Source: Massilistercora timonensis
GTDB taxonomy: Bacteria > Bacillota > Clostridia > Lachnospirales > Lachnospiraceae
Assembly: GCF_900312975.1 (NCBI RefSeq)
Contig: NZ_LT990039.1
Location: 496,001-560,000 of the forward strand
DNA: 64,000 bases
Reading direction: 5' to 3'
The notes beneath the pieces were generated by a model, which did not search any database, was not told the origin of the DNA, and was given only the letters and a program-made list of their open reading frames with translations. Every line of letters begins with the position of its first letter. Position 1 is the stretch's first letter. This document shows, piece by piece, positions 36,844-46,365 of the stretch. A program made the position numbers and the translations under genes.

Positions 36844-39120
36844 ACCGGCCGCCGGGAAACGGCGGTCAAAAAATACGCTGGTACTTATGATTTACCGTGT
36901 ACGCCAGTTTAACTACCATACAAATTTACACTACTCTCAAACATATCCCGATTATCGCATTATCACAGCTTAGTTTAACTACCATACAAATTTACACTAC
37001 TCTCAAACCTGACCACGATGACAGCCCAGACAGCGCAGGTTTAACTACCATACAAATTTACACTACTCTCAAACCGACAGTGTCGCCGATGTCGCCAAAA
37101 ATGTGTTTAACTAGCATACAAATTTACACTACTCTCAAACCTCCACCATCCGACAGATGTGGGGGCTGATGTTTAACTACCATACAAATTTACACTACTC
37201 TCAAACCACATAGCTCAAATGTACCATCATTGTACTGTTTAACTACCATACAAATTTACACTACTCTCAAACTAAAACTCGGCAGATTGTTAGCGCAGAA
37301 GCGTTTAACTACCATACAAATTTACACTACTCTCAAACCTAGTGGATTTGTGAAAGCAAAGAACGATTGTTTAACTACCATACAAATTTACACTACTCTC
37401 AAACTAAAGTCGCAGTTTGTCGGCGTACGATACAGTTTAACTACCATACAAATTTACACTACTCTCAAACATAGACATCCGCTGTCCTGTCTCCGGGGTA
37501 GTTTAACTACCATACAAATTTACACTACTCTCAAACATGTTTCGCAAGCCTTGACTACCGCCGGAAGTTTAACTACCATACAAATTTACACTACTCTCAA
37601 ACAGCGTTCAGGAAAGCAATTAGAAAAGAAAGGTTTAACTACCATACAAATTTACACTACTCTCAAACAATCCTGTTACATGATGTTGATGTAACGGTGT
37701 TTAACTACCATACAAATTTACACTACTCTCAAACTGTCGCACAGTGTTCCATAGCTTTCATACAGTTTAACTACCATACAAATTTACACTACTCTCAAAC
37801 AGAGCCAATCCCTTTTATCCCTCCGGTAATGTTTAACTACCATACAAATTTACACTACTCTCAAACGGTATGTGAAAATAAAATATGCAGGAAATGGTTT
37901 AACTACCATACAAATTTACACTACTCTCAAACATACTTCCTATGCCTGTTCCCGTCTCTGGTGTTTAACTACCATACAAATTTACACTACTCTCAAACCA
38001 TACTGTGAGTACTATTTGCAATAATTGTGTTTAACTACCATACAAATTTACACTACTCTCAAACCCGATTCGTCTGTACAAAAAAGAGGGCGGGGTTTAA
38101 CTACCATACAAATTTACACTACTCTCAAACCCGCTATCCGCTTGTCCGGCTTCCACTCCGGTTTAACTACCATACAAATTTACACTACTCTCAAACGCGA
38201 GATGTTGGCAATTAAAAGAAATGCCTGTTTAACTACCATACAAATTTACACTACTCTCAAACCGGGAGGTGAAAGCATCGGTTATTTGTTGAGTTTAACT
38301 ACCATACAAATTTACACTACTCTCAAACCAAACGCTTTCTCTTCCTCCTGCGCTCTCTGTTTAACTACCATACAAATTTACACTACTCTCAAACTATGCC
38401 ATCAATGTTTAATTCCGCATTCGGGTTTAACTACCATACAAATTTACACTACTCTCAAACGAAGCATCACGTTGAATGGATTCCTTGCCGGTTTAACTAC
38501 CATACAAATTTACACTACTCTCAAACGAACAATTCAATAATTCTGTTCCAGAAGAAGTTTAACTACCATACAAATTTACACTACTCTCAAACTAAGGTCA
38601 GTTATGACAAGGGGACAGGAGAGTTTAACTACCATACAAATTTACACTACTCTCAAACGTATCTGAAGAAAAGGTATGGAATTAGTAAGTTTAACTACCA
38701 TACAAATTTACACTACTCTCAAACACGTTTGGTAAACAATAATAATCCAAGCCTGTTTAACTACCATACAAATTTACACTACTCTCAAACCTCAAAGATA
38801 GGATCTGCAGTACGGTCCGCGTTTAACTACCATACAAATTTACACTACTCTCAAACAAACGATCACCGTAACGCCGGCAGAAGGTTGTTTAACTACCATA
38901 CAAATTTACACTACTCTCAAACTTTTACAAACAGGCGCAGGGAGAGCAGGTAGTTTAACTACCATACAAATTTACACTACTCTCAAACCGCAGTTGGTCG
39001 ATCATCGCCTGCCCGCTGGTTTAACTACCATACAAATTTACACTACTCTCAAACTATGTTGAGTGAAGCCGCAGAAACAGGTCTGTTTAACTACCATACA
39101 AATTTACACTACTCTCAAAC

Positions 39121-39189
39121 CTCAAATTGTTCTCACCGAGCATCATATCACTACAAATATGGGCAAACTCATATGGCAGTTTTATTATA
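39121..39189 (-). promoter_or_regulatory. type II-A leader with array promoter and ATTTGAG anchor
   Basis: On the minus strand an extended -10, TGTTATAAT (TATAAT at 39189-39184), overlaps the csn2 stop codon and would start transcription near 39177. The short leader ends with ATTTGAG directly before the first repeat (39127-39121). This is the leader-anchoring sequence known from streptococcal type II-A systems, where it guides new spacer insertion. Confidence 0.8.
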
Positions 39190-39871
39190 ACACAGACGGT
39201 TCTATAACACATAAATCTTTATCAATAATTACAACATGTTCCTCTCTTAGATACTCATAACGATCCTGTGCCTCCAATATCAACAGACTAACCTTCTTAT
39301 AATTTGCCACTTCGTATAATTGCCTTCGTTCCTCCTTATCTAAGTATGAAAACAAATTAACGAAAATGAATAAATCTATTTTTAAAACTTCTGAAAAAAT
39401 TGCAATAACATCTGACAAATATTCTAAAAAAGTTTCTCCTTCTGGTCGAAAACGAAGATTCATTAGTTTTAGAAAATCTCGCACAGTAATTTCCATATCG
39501 TAATCCAGAGAATACTCCACATCTTGCGTCAAAAAATCAATTTGTTTTTCCATCTCACTCACAAACTCATTCCATTGCAACACTCGTTCTGAAGCCAACG
39601 TCATATTTTCTATATCTGAATATAAGGCATTCAACAATTTCTTTTGATTTAAATCCATGAAAAACGGATCAATAATCATCAATGCTTTTTTTGACATATT
39701 AACCGGATTCCCTTCTTTTGATAAAATCCAGTCCGTATCCTCTCCATCACACCCTTTTCTGATTTGACACACTATTTCAGAAAAAAACTTAGGTGATTCT
39801 ACCACCAATACCTCGATTTGATTTTCTTTCCATTCTATTAAACAAGGCAAATCTCTTGAAACAAGTTTCAT
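39185..39871 (-). CDS. csn2: type II-A adaptation protein Csn2
   Basis: This 228-residue protein matches Csn2, the marker of subtype II-A. Its C-terminal half contains FLKLMNLRFRPEGETFLEYL and LLILEAQDRYEYL, and the size fits the standard tetrameric ring protein that binds DNA ends during spacer capture. The gene overlaps the cas2 stop by 4 bp. It is the last gene of the operon and lies next to the array leader. Confidence 0.9.
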   Translation of the reverse strand: MKLVSRDLPCLIEWKENQIEVLVVESPKFFSEIVCQIRKGCDGEDTDWILSKEGNPVNMSKKALMIIDPFFMDLNQKKLLNALYSDIENMTLASERVLQWNEFVSEMEKQIDFLTQDVEYSLDYDMEITVRDFLKLMNLRFRPEGETFLEYLSDVIAIFSEVLKIDLFIFVNLFSYLDKEERRQLYEVANYKKVSLLILEAQDRYEYLREEHVVIIDKDLCVIEPSVL

Positions 39872-40188
39872 AAAATCACCAGCCTATCGTCACTGTTCAA
39901 CACCTCTGTCTGAACAGAACCCACTATAATTTCCATTTTTGAAAACTGTTTTTCTGTCAACGTCAATACTTGCACAAGTCCGTCTTCAGGCTTATTTTTT
40001 CTTATATTTCCTATCATCGCCTCAGCTGCTGTAAGATTTAAAACGATTTTATTATATATAGACTCCTGCATCATAATAAAACCATTTTTAACAAGAAACT
40101 TTCTAAATCGCGTATATTCTCTTAAATCATGTGAACTTGTCGTTGGGAGATCAAACATCACTATAATTCTCATATACCTATAATTCAT
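39868..40188 (-). CDS. cas2: CRISPR adaptation protein Cas2 (type II-A)
   Basis: This 106-residue protein has the Cas2 opening strand and Asp in RIIVMFDLPTTS, followed by RFRKFLVKNGFIMMQESIYNK. Cas2 bridges two Cas1 dimers in the integrase. It overlaps cas1 by 11 bp and csn2 by 4 bp. The length is standard. Confidence 0.95.
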   Translation of the reverse strand: MNYRYMRIIVMFDLPTTSSHDLREYTRFRKFLVKNGFIMMQESIYNKIVLNLTAAEAMIGNIRKNKPEDGLVQVLTLTEKQFSKMEIIVGSVQTEVLNSDDRLVIL

Positions 40189-41050
40189 ATTTGTAAAACT
40201 TTATTTGTGATATATCCCTATCATTAATGGCATCAAATACACTTTTACAATATATTTTAAGCGCATTGATTACATAGTTTCTCTTTCCATCAATTACAAT
40301 TTCTTCATTAAGGATATTCAATATCTCCATTTTTTCGTCATGTTCAAATTTGTTCGGCCGTAATTGATATACTTTTCTATCAACCAGTACACGAAAAGGT
40401 TCCATCAGATCAGAACCCAGGTTAAAAGTATTGAACATATTATCATGAAAAAGCCCTATCTGAGTTAAATATCCATTCGCAACAATTTCTCGATTCACAG
40501 TAGACAATATAATCCCGTACCCATAGTTAAGCGCAGCATTGATCGGAATATCTGATGTTCTGGAAAACTCCATTCCAAATACCGCATTAAAATATACTTT
40601 TGCTGCGTGCCCTTCCCGATTAGTGCTGTCTCCAGGTTGTATTTCCCGCAGATATCCCTCTAATAAATTACTTTCTTCTTTGCCCAAATCTTCCAAGAAG
40701 CTTTTCTGATTCCGTATTTTTTCTGAAACAATTTCCGTCCATATAATTCGTTTAATATCTTCCGACCACTCTATCTGTTTGCGAATCTTAGCACTCGTAT
40801 CATGACTTCCATAATATCCCACCAATTCAGAACTTGGATTTCTTTTTTCATCACAGAAAATAACTTTTATCTTTCGTTTTGTCAATTCACATAGTAAACC
40901 AGCGGTAATGGATACGGCAGTAGTTTCAACCATAAGAAGCGCTATTTCACTCATATGTATTTTGGTGATTCTATCCTGCCGTATCACCATATACTCCATT
41001 TTATATTCCAGTTTTGCACTATTAGAAATGACAACAATCCGCCAACTCAT
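40178..41050 (-). CDS. cas1: CRISPR integrase Cas1 (type II-A)
   Basis: This 290-residue integrase carries the metal-binding residues of Cas1: Glu in NREGHAAKVYF, His in LTQIGLFHDNMFN and the acidic pair in LGSDLMEPFR. It inserts new spacers at the leader-repeat junction. Its ATG overlaps the cas9 stop (ATGA), so translation is coupled. The sequence is of the II-A type and quite unlike the second cas1 at 53872. Confidence 0.96.
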   Translation of the reverse strand: MSWRIVVISNSAKLEYKMEYMVIRQDRITKIHMSEIALLMVETTAVSITAGLLCELTKRKIKVIFCDEKRNPSSELVGYYGSHDTSAKIRKQIEWSEDIKRIIWTEIVSEKIRNQKSFLEDLGKEESNLLEGYLREIQPGDSTNREGHAAKVYFNAVFGMEFSRTSDIPINAALNYGYGIILSTVNREIVANGYLTQIGLFHDNMFNTFNLGSDLMEPFRVLVDRKVYQLRPNKFEHDEKMEILNILNEEIVIDGKRNYVINALKIYCKSVFDAINDRDISQIKFYKYEL

Positions 41051-44000
41051 ACTGTCTGCAGATCGACAACCTGCATATATAATCCTGTAACTGACAGATG
41101 TATAAGCTTTGCATCCTTTGCCTTAGAAATAAGCGAGGCTTTTTTTGTCGTACCAGAATCTTTACTTTCTCCCAGTTGCAATAGATTTGATGTGATTGGT
41201 TTGCACTGCATTAGATGTAGAATCTCGTTAAGCACTTCGCACTGCTTTTCTACTTCAAGCTTCTCAAATCTATCTCTTTTAGCACGCAATTGTTTCACAG
41301 GATTTGCCGGTCTAAATTTGTAAATAGTATCAGACAGTTTATCATAAAAGATATCGTATAATTCCAAATTTTCACTTTTGCTAATTCCGTCATATTCATT
41401 TATCAACAGAATAGTTCTTTTGTCTGTCCGTGATGAATTTCTTTCGATGTACTTTTCAAGTTTTTTAATATATTCTTCCCACTTTTGGGGCATAAGAAGT
41501 TGCACCGCTCCTTGCAATGACAGCTGTTTCCCAATTCCTGTTGTTCCTCTCAAATGCATTGGAAAACCGTCTATAATCAAATATGCATTCTTGCGTATTT
41601 TAGGAATAATTATTTTTACGTTTTTTAATCCACCCGTTTCTTCAAAATATTTTACCGCAACATTTTCATCCTTTTCCACTTTTGCTTTTAGATACAGTGG
41701 AACCGCCTCAATACTCCGTTGCTTTTTCCCCTTTTTATCTTCACTTTCCAGCAGGCAGAAATATGCGGGAGTAAGAGATTTATAACCTCCATATACTGAC
41801 ACATCCATGCCTTTCTTGATAGGAACCGAGGCATTTGCATCTTTGCGCACCGGATTTTGATCAAAAAGTCCTCCCTTATTTTCGATCTCTTGCCTTGTAT
41901 ATTGTATATCTCTCTTATCGTAATTCTTTCTTATTGTTTGAATGGTTCCATTGTTTCCTTTTGTCCAAACATTGTTCCCTCTGACGATCACATCTTTATT
42001 AAAGACCTGATTCAGACTATAATCCCTGTCTTTCTCCTTTCGCAGCCAAACCAGAGGATTGCTTGTAAATTTTGCATTATAAACATTGCCGACAACAATA
42101 TTAAGGTACGCATCTTTAGCATGATGATAGTCATTAAGACTTCTTGATTTTACTCTTTCGAGCTGTCGATGCCGAAAATCAGCAACCACTTCTCCCTTAA
42201 CATAAACAATCTGTGATTGCTCATATATCTGTTTAAAAAGACTGATTACCATTTTGCTTGACTGACCTGCTTCTACCAGCTGTCTGTTGATGAAGCCTGC
42301 CAATTCTTCATCTGTCAAAGGAGTTTTCCTCATTAATCTCCGATACTTTTCATCAGATATAAAACCCTTATCATTAAGCATTTTCCAAAAACCATACATC
42401 TTATGTTGAATATCTTCTGATATTGTACCATTTCCTTTTTTAGCATTTATTTCTCTTTTTACTAATACCAGATTGTCTAAACTATCATCCTTCGTTTTTG
42501 ACTGAGGATAAATGTGATCTCTGTCATAAACCTGAGCATCTGATAACCTGGAAAGATCTATTGCCTCTCCTGAATACATACATCTTCCCATTTGTGTGTA
42601 GTACAAATACAGTTTAATACTTCTAAAATCACTTTCTGGCCGGTCTTCCAGTTCCCGTTTCCAGTCTCGCTCTTCTTCCTTACATTTCTGATATAACTGA
42701 AGAAGCTGATTTTTTCTGGAATCTTTCCTTCCGGAATCACCCTTTTTGGCTTTGTTTGTTCTGGTTACTTCTACAAAAATCTTTTTGGCCTGTTTCCCCA
42801 TAATTTTTCGTATTTCTTCTGCTATGAGAATAACCTGCCAAACTGCTCTTTTTACAGAAGGAGACATCGGAAGATCTTTCATAAGATTATCGTAACTAAT
42901 TGAAGTAATCTCTCCCCGGCTTTCTGCATTCTCCTTTTCTATTATTTCAAGAAGATTATACTTTTGACTCAAAAGTTGCATAAGATTATCGTTTGTTTTT
43001 CTTAATGCCTGCATGACATTAAAAATTTCTCCCGTTTCTCTGTCAGCAAATTCAAGACCACATAAAAATTTTTCCGAAAGTCTTCCCCACCCCTGGTATT
43101 TTAATCTGCATACCTTTTTCAGTTCATCATCTGAAATGGCTTTTTCATCATAATTTTTCCTGATGACTCTCCTAAGCATTTTTTCTTCTTCGCCATATAA
43201 TGTAATCCACAGAATTATCTTTTCTACCATTTGACGGACAGAATATTCTTTCATTCTTTCCCCAAAAATCTTCTTAAAATCAAGATAAGACGTAAGGGAC
43301 CCTTTAAAGTTACCATCAAACCCAGATAAATTAGCATTTTTCAGGTCATATCCTTCTGATATCAGGAAATTGGATAACATCTTCCCGCTAACTTTCTTTT
43401 TCTTAGAAAACAGCTCATTAAATACTTTTTCTTTCGTCTCGATAGAAAGTTTATCTGCTCCTAATTTCACATTATTCAATTCATTCCAAACCATAAATTC
43501 AGAATATAGCATGGAATATTTCGGCAGCACATCTTCTATTTCCAGGTAGGTACACTTATTTGTCATCCTCCTGATAAATTTTTCTGCAGATTCATCTATA
43601 TTGACTTTCTCTTCAAAATTCCAGGGAGTAATTTCCCCTTCTTTACTATCTGCATTTTTAACGATCCATGCATTTTTGCTGCCATTTGCATTAAGAGGTC
43701 CTACGTAATAAGGAATTCTAAACGAGAAAAGCTTTAAAATTTTCTCAGATATAGTTATTCCGTCATCATCTTTCTGCATAAGAAATGGAAGATACTTGCC
43801 TGCCTTTTCCAGTATCTTTTTTAATTCAAGTTCATGAATCTGATAAGGAATCACCCCATTATCTTTTGAAACCTGTAATGGTAAGAATGTGTCCTTTTCT
43901 ATCTCCTGTAAAATGTATTCACAGATTTCCTGTGCACTTCCATCCTGTTTTGCTTTTTCGATCAGTTTCTTAACTTCTTTTACAAACTCATCATGCGAAC

Positions 44001-45126
44001 ACCTTTTTACCGCTATTTTATCACCTGCCTGCATAGTATAGCCGACATACGCAGGATAATTAATCTTCCCAGGTTTCTGGAAAAATGCCCGATATGTTTC
44101 TCTGTCATACGAGAGAGCAGTTTTTAAAAGCTTAAGATCTTTCTGATGCTTATCGTAAAGATTTACCTTCGCAATAGAAAGATATACCTTTTCACCTTCT
44201 TTTCCTCCAGATAAAATCTCTGAAAGGATTGTCCAATCATACACGCTTTTAATCGTATCAAGGATATTACATCTTTCCTGTAAAAACTCCTCAAGTTCTG
44301 GACGGATCTCATCATAGGATACTTCTGCAAAAGAAATACTGTTCTTTGCCTCTTCCTTTAATCCGTCATCTTGAAAAACATCTGAAAGTTTACACTTGGA
44401 TCCACAGATTAAACCAACAATCGCCTTCATCTGCTTATCCTGCTTTTCAACATTTAACAACTCAATAGCTTTTGCCTGCTTATCTCTCTTGGTAGTCTGT
44501 TTATCCTTTAACACTTCTGCGAGCCTATCTTCTGAAGCGCACGTTAACTCAATTTCCAGATCATCTTTAAGGCAATTCTTTAATGTTTCAAACGCTGTAT
44601 GAAAAGATGTTGCATTTTCTGCCGACCCGTGAAACAAAAAATGCCCCCTATGTTTTACAATATGATGAATTGCCAGATAAACAAGACGTATATCAAAAGC
44701 CTTATCTTCTGTCATAAGTGCTTTTCTCAAATGATATATAGTAGGATATTCTTTATAATAGTCATGATCTGTATAGTCGTCATCATTAAACAGTGTATAA
44801 ATATGTCCATCCGAACGATCTTGTGAAACCAGAGGGCTTTCTTTCAATTTCATAAAAAAGTTAGGATCAACCTTTGAAATCTCTTCTGCAAAAAGCTCCT
44901 GCAAAAGCTGAATCCGCCATTTTCTTCGTGCAATCCGCCTCCTGTTTGTTCGAAACACTCTTCTTTCTGCCGCCGTATGGGCTTCATCAAACAACCGGAT
45001 TCCCCACATGTTTTTCCCATGAAATTTGAGAATATTATAATTATCATCTGTTACTGCCCATCCAACGGAATCCGTTCCAATGTCAAACCCTAAATAATAA
45101 TCTTTTCCTCTCGTCAGCCTCGTCAT
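41047..45126 (-). CDS. cas9: Cas9 endonuclease, subtype II-A
   Basis: This 1359-residue effector cuts double-stranded DNA guided by crRNA and tracrRNA. RuvC-I has D15 in FDIGTDSVGWAV. An Arg-rich bridge helix (about 53-75) includes RTNRRRIARRKWR. RuvC-II has Glu in IFVEVTRTNKA (near 785). HNH has His in YDRDHIYPQSK (near 868) and the DNLVLV stretch. RuvC-III has HHAKDAYLNIVVG (near 1002). Both nuclease sites look intact. AGGAG lies 7 nt before the ATG. cas9 heads the cas9-cas1-cas2-csn2 operon, divergent from tracrRNA. The PAM cannot be read from sequence alone. Confidence 0.97.
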   Translation of the reverse strand: MTRLTRGKDYYLGFDIGTDSVGWAVTDDNYNILKFHGKNMWGIRLFDEAHTAAERRVFRTNRRRIARRKWRIQLLQELFAEEISKVDPNFFMKLKESPLVSQDRSDGHIYTLFNDDDYTDHDYYKEYPTIYHLRKALMTEDKAFDIRLVYLAIHHIVKHRGHFLFHGSAENATSFHTAFETLKNCLKDDLEIELTCASEDRLAEVLKDKQTTKRDKQAKAIELLNVEKQDKQMKAIVGLICGSKCKLSDVFQDDGLKEEAKNSISFAEVSYDEIRPELEEFLQERCNILDTIKSVYDWTILSEILSGGKEGEKVYLSIAKVNLYDKHQKDLKLLKTALSYDRETYRAFFQKPGKINYPAYVGYTMQAGDKIAVKRCSHDEFVKEVKKLIEKAKQDGSAQEICEYILQEIEKDTFLPLQVSKDNGVIPYQIHELELKKILEKAGKYLPFLMQKDDDGITISEKILKLFSFRIPYYVGPLNANGSKNAWIVKNADSKEGEITPWNFEEKVNIDESAEKFIRRMTNKCTYLEIEDVLPKYSMLYSEFMVWNELNNVKLGADKLSIETKEKVFNELFSKKKKVSGKMLSNFLISEGYDLKNANLSGFDGNFKGSLTSYLDFKKIFGERMKEYSVRQMVEKIILWITLYGEEEKMLRRVIRKNYDEKAISDDELKKVCRLKYQGWGRLSEKFLCGLEFADRETGEIFNVMQALRKTNDNLMQLLSQKYNLLEIIEKENAESRGEITSISYDNLMKDLPMSPSVKRAVWQVILIAEEIRKIMGKQAKKIFVEVTRTNKAKKGDSGRKDSRKNQLLQLYQKCKEEERDWKRELEDRPESDFRSIKLYLYYTQMGRCMYSGEAIDLSRLSDAQVYDRDHIYPQSKTKDDSLDNLVLVKREINAKKGNGTISEDIQHKMYGFWKMLNDKGFISDEKYRRLMRKTPLTDEELAGFINRQLVEAGQSSKMVISLFKQIYEQSQIVYVKGEVVADFRHRQLERVKSRSLNDYHHAKDAYLNIVVGNVYNAKFTSNPLVWLRKEKDRDYSLNQVFNKDVIVRGNNVWTKGNNGTIQTIRKNYDKRDIQYTRQEIENKGGLFDQNPVRKDANASVPIKKGMDVSVYGGYKSLTPAYFCLLESEDKKGKKQRSIEAVPLYLKAKVEKDENVAVKYFEETGGLKNVKIIIPKIRKNAYLIIDGFPMHLRGTTGIGKQLSLQGAVQLLMPQKWEEYIKKLEKYIERNSSRTDKRTILLINEYDGISKSENLELYDIFYDKLSDTIYKFRPANPVKQLRAKRDRFEKLEVEKQCEVLNEILHLMQCKPITSNLLQLGESKDSGTTKKASLISKAKDAKLIHLSVTGLYMQVVDLQTV

Positions 45127-45155
45127 TTTATTTCTCCTTTTCTTTTTATAAAATC

Positions 45156-45183
45156 TTGACAGATTTATTTTTTTGATTATAAT
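45156..45183 (+). promoter_or_regulatory. tracrRNA promoter
   Basis: A perfect TTGACA (45156-45161) and a perfect TATAAT (45178-45183) are spaced by 16 bp. Transcription should start near 45190, on the strand opposite to cas9. Confidence 0.85.
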
Positions 45184-45189
45184 ATTATT

Positions 45190-45312
45190 TAACTCATAGC
45201 TTTAACTACCATATGAGTTTACACTACAAGTTCAAATAACGATTTATCGAAATCGTCCGAAAGGACTAATCACAGTGTGATTATAAGGGACTCGCCTCTG
45301 GCGAGTTTTTTA
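45190..45312 (+). ncRNA. tracrRNA
   Basis: A full-length anti-repeat (about 45200-45237) pairs with the crRNA repeat. TTTAACTACCATA and TTTACACTAC match exactly, the middle differences give mostly G-U pairs, and an AAGT segment forms the known bulge before TCAAA. Downstream come short hairpins: CGATTT/AAATCG, GTCC-GAAA-GGAC, AATCAC/GTGATT and the terminator ACTCGCC-TCT-GGCGAGT (45290-45306) with a T-run. It guides RNase III processing and binds Cas9. The 5' end is inferred from the promoter. Confidence 0.92.
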
Positions 45313-45384
45313 TTGCGGCTTTTTAATGCTTTCTTTGCTTATTATATCATAATTGCAGTATTGAATATAAAAAACAAAATGTAT

Positions 45385-45464
45385 TTATTCCCAAATAGAA
45401 TGTTTTTTTATTTGCTGTTGCTCCATTTGTTCTTTCATAAATTGCCGATTATACTCCTCCGCAT
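45385..45464 (-). pseudogene. detached C-terminal tail of the XRE regulator gene
   Basis: Once the outer IS21 and one copy of its GCAT duplication are removed, the frame of the XRE gene at 50,571 continues here for 24 codons, starting EEYNRQ and ending HSIWE then TAA at 45385-45387. The frame runs without a stop, which confirms both the insertion boundary and the original gene order. Confidence 0.8.
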
Positions 45465-45561
45465 TGTTAGCGTCGGGCGATTTTCGCCATTCAGAGTCGG
45501 ATTAAAAACGCCAATCTCAGTCAATTTAAAATCGCCAATGCATCATGTATGTCATTAACAG

Positions 45562-46365
45562 TTACGCATTTTCATACTCCGTATGTTTTGCGATACCAGC
45601 CTCAAGACCAAGTGTTTCCAGCTTGCGTCCCCGGTAACTGTCACCTTTGATCATAAATACAGTGGCGTCATCAAAAACCCGGTCTAAAGAACAAAGCAGC
45701 GTATCATCTTCGCTGAAATATTCGCCCCACTGGTTTGGTGTTTTGTTGCTGGTAAAAATCATGGTGCTGGGACCATCTTTATTATAGCGGCGGTCAATCA
45801 CATCAAAGAACATACGTGTGTTCTCCTTATCGAACACACACCTGCCGATCTCATCAATGATCAGGCAGGAAGGCTTTACCAGTCCGTTAATGACAGCGCC
45901 CTCCCGGCCGTGTCTTCTTGCATCCGTCAGTTTTTGATTAAGTTCGCTTGCCCTTAAGAAATAGGTCTTGTATCCTTTCAGGCAGCATTCCCGACCAAAA
46001 GCCATGGCCAGATGCGTTTTACCTACACCCTGCGGTCCAATAAATGCCAGATTTTTTCTTGCATACAGAGCGGACAGAGAAGAGAGGTTCTTTAGTGACT
46101 GCACATGCTTCCCATGGAGTCGGCTGAAATCAAATCTTTCAAAGGTTTTCGGCTCATTCATAGGAAGCTTGCTCAGTTTCAGCATCGTGTGGACCATGGA
46201 GTCGTATTTTTTCTGCTCCAGATATTCAAAAACTCCGCAGACTGCCTCCAGAACTTCCGGCGTAAGTTCTTTTTCATCGGCATAGCTGGCCAGTTCTGCT
46301 GTATAAAGATCGATCTTCAGTGCCTTTGCACTGGACTGGATTCTTTCAAGTATTGATTCATTCAT
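45562..46365 (-). CDS. istB: IS21-A helper ATPase IstB
   Basis: This 267-residue AAA+ protein has Walker A GPQGVGKTH, Walker B CLIIDEIGR and a sensor motif FTSNKTP. IstB assembles on target DNA and stimulates the transposase. GGAGGG lies 8 nt before ATG 46365. It overlaps the end of istA by 8 bp. The gene is intact, although its transposase partner is broken. Confidence 0.92.
   Translation of the reverse strand: MNESILERIQSSAKALKIDLYTAELASYADEKELTPEVLEAVCGVFEYLEQKKYDSMVHTMLKLSKLPMNEPKTFERFDFSRLHGKHVQSLKNLSSLSALYARKNLAFIGPQGVGKTHLAMAFGRECCLKGYKTYFLRASELNQKLTDARRHGREGAVINGLVKPSCLIIDEIGRCVFDKENTRMFFDVIDRRYNKDGPSTMIFTSNKTPNQWGEYFSEDDTLLCSLDRVFDDATVFMIKGDSYRGRKLETLGLEAGIAKHTEYENA

Larger units (their letters stand above)
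34102..36902 (+). mobile_element. complete IS66-family insertion sequence
   Basis: The 2,801-bp element carries three genes in the IS66 order. Its inverted ends read GTATACGGTAAATCATTAGT (left) and GTACACGGTAAATCATAAGT (right, complement). It is flanked by a perfect 8-bp duplication, GCCAGTTT, at 34094-34101 and 36903-36910. The duplication covers the last four bases of a spacer and the first four of a repeat. All genes look intact, so the insertion is probably recent. Confidence 0.95.
33702..39120 (-). CRISPR. type II-A CRISPR array, 40 repeats and 39 spacers, interrupted by IS66
   Basis: The 36-bp repeat reads GTTTAACTACC...CTCTCAAAC on the plus strand. Its complement, beginning GTTTGAGAGTAGTG, is the crRNA sense, so transcription is leftward. 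Repeats 1-6 start at 33702, 33768, 33834, 33900, 33966 and 34032. An IS66 splits repeat 7, and repeats 7-40 run at 66-bp steps from 36907 to 39120. Every spacer is 30 bp. Repeats 1-3 carry a T variant and extra changes, marking the old, leader-distal end; repeat 10 has one central change. The leader end is at 39121 beside csn2. Cas9 with tracrRNA uses these crRNAs. Confidence 0.98.

Noticed and set aside
36897-38953. Long plus-strand frames through the CRISPR array with repeated TTIQIYTTLK or NYHTNLHYSQT units
   Set aside because: These are translations of the 36-bp repeat in an array with a period of 66, which keeps frames open. They are not proteins.
33702-39120. Self-targeting spacers
   Set aside because: I compared the 39 spacers by eye with the rest of the window and saw no convincing match. 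A full-genome search would be needed to settle it.
45277-45558. A 93-codon plus-strand frame starting inside the tracrRNA
   Set aside because: It crosses the tracrRNA terminator, the XRE tail and the IS21-A left end, has no ribosome site and no protein-like pattern.
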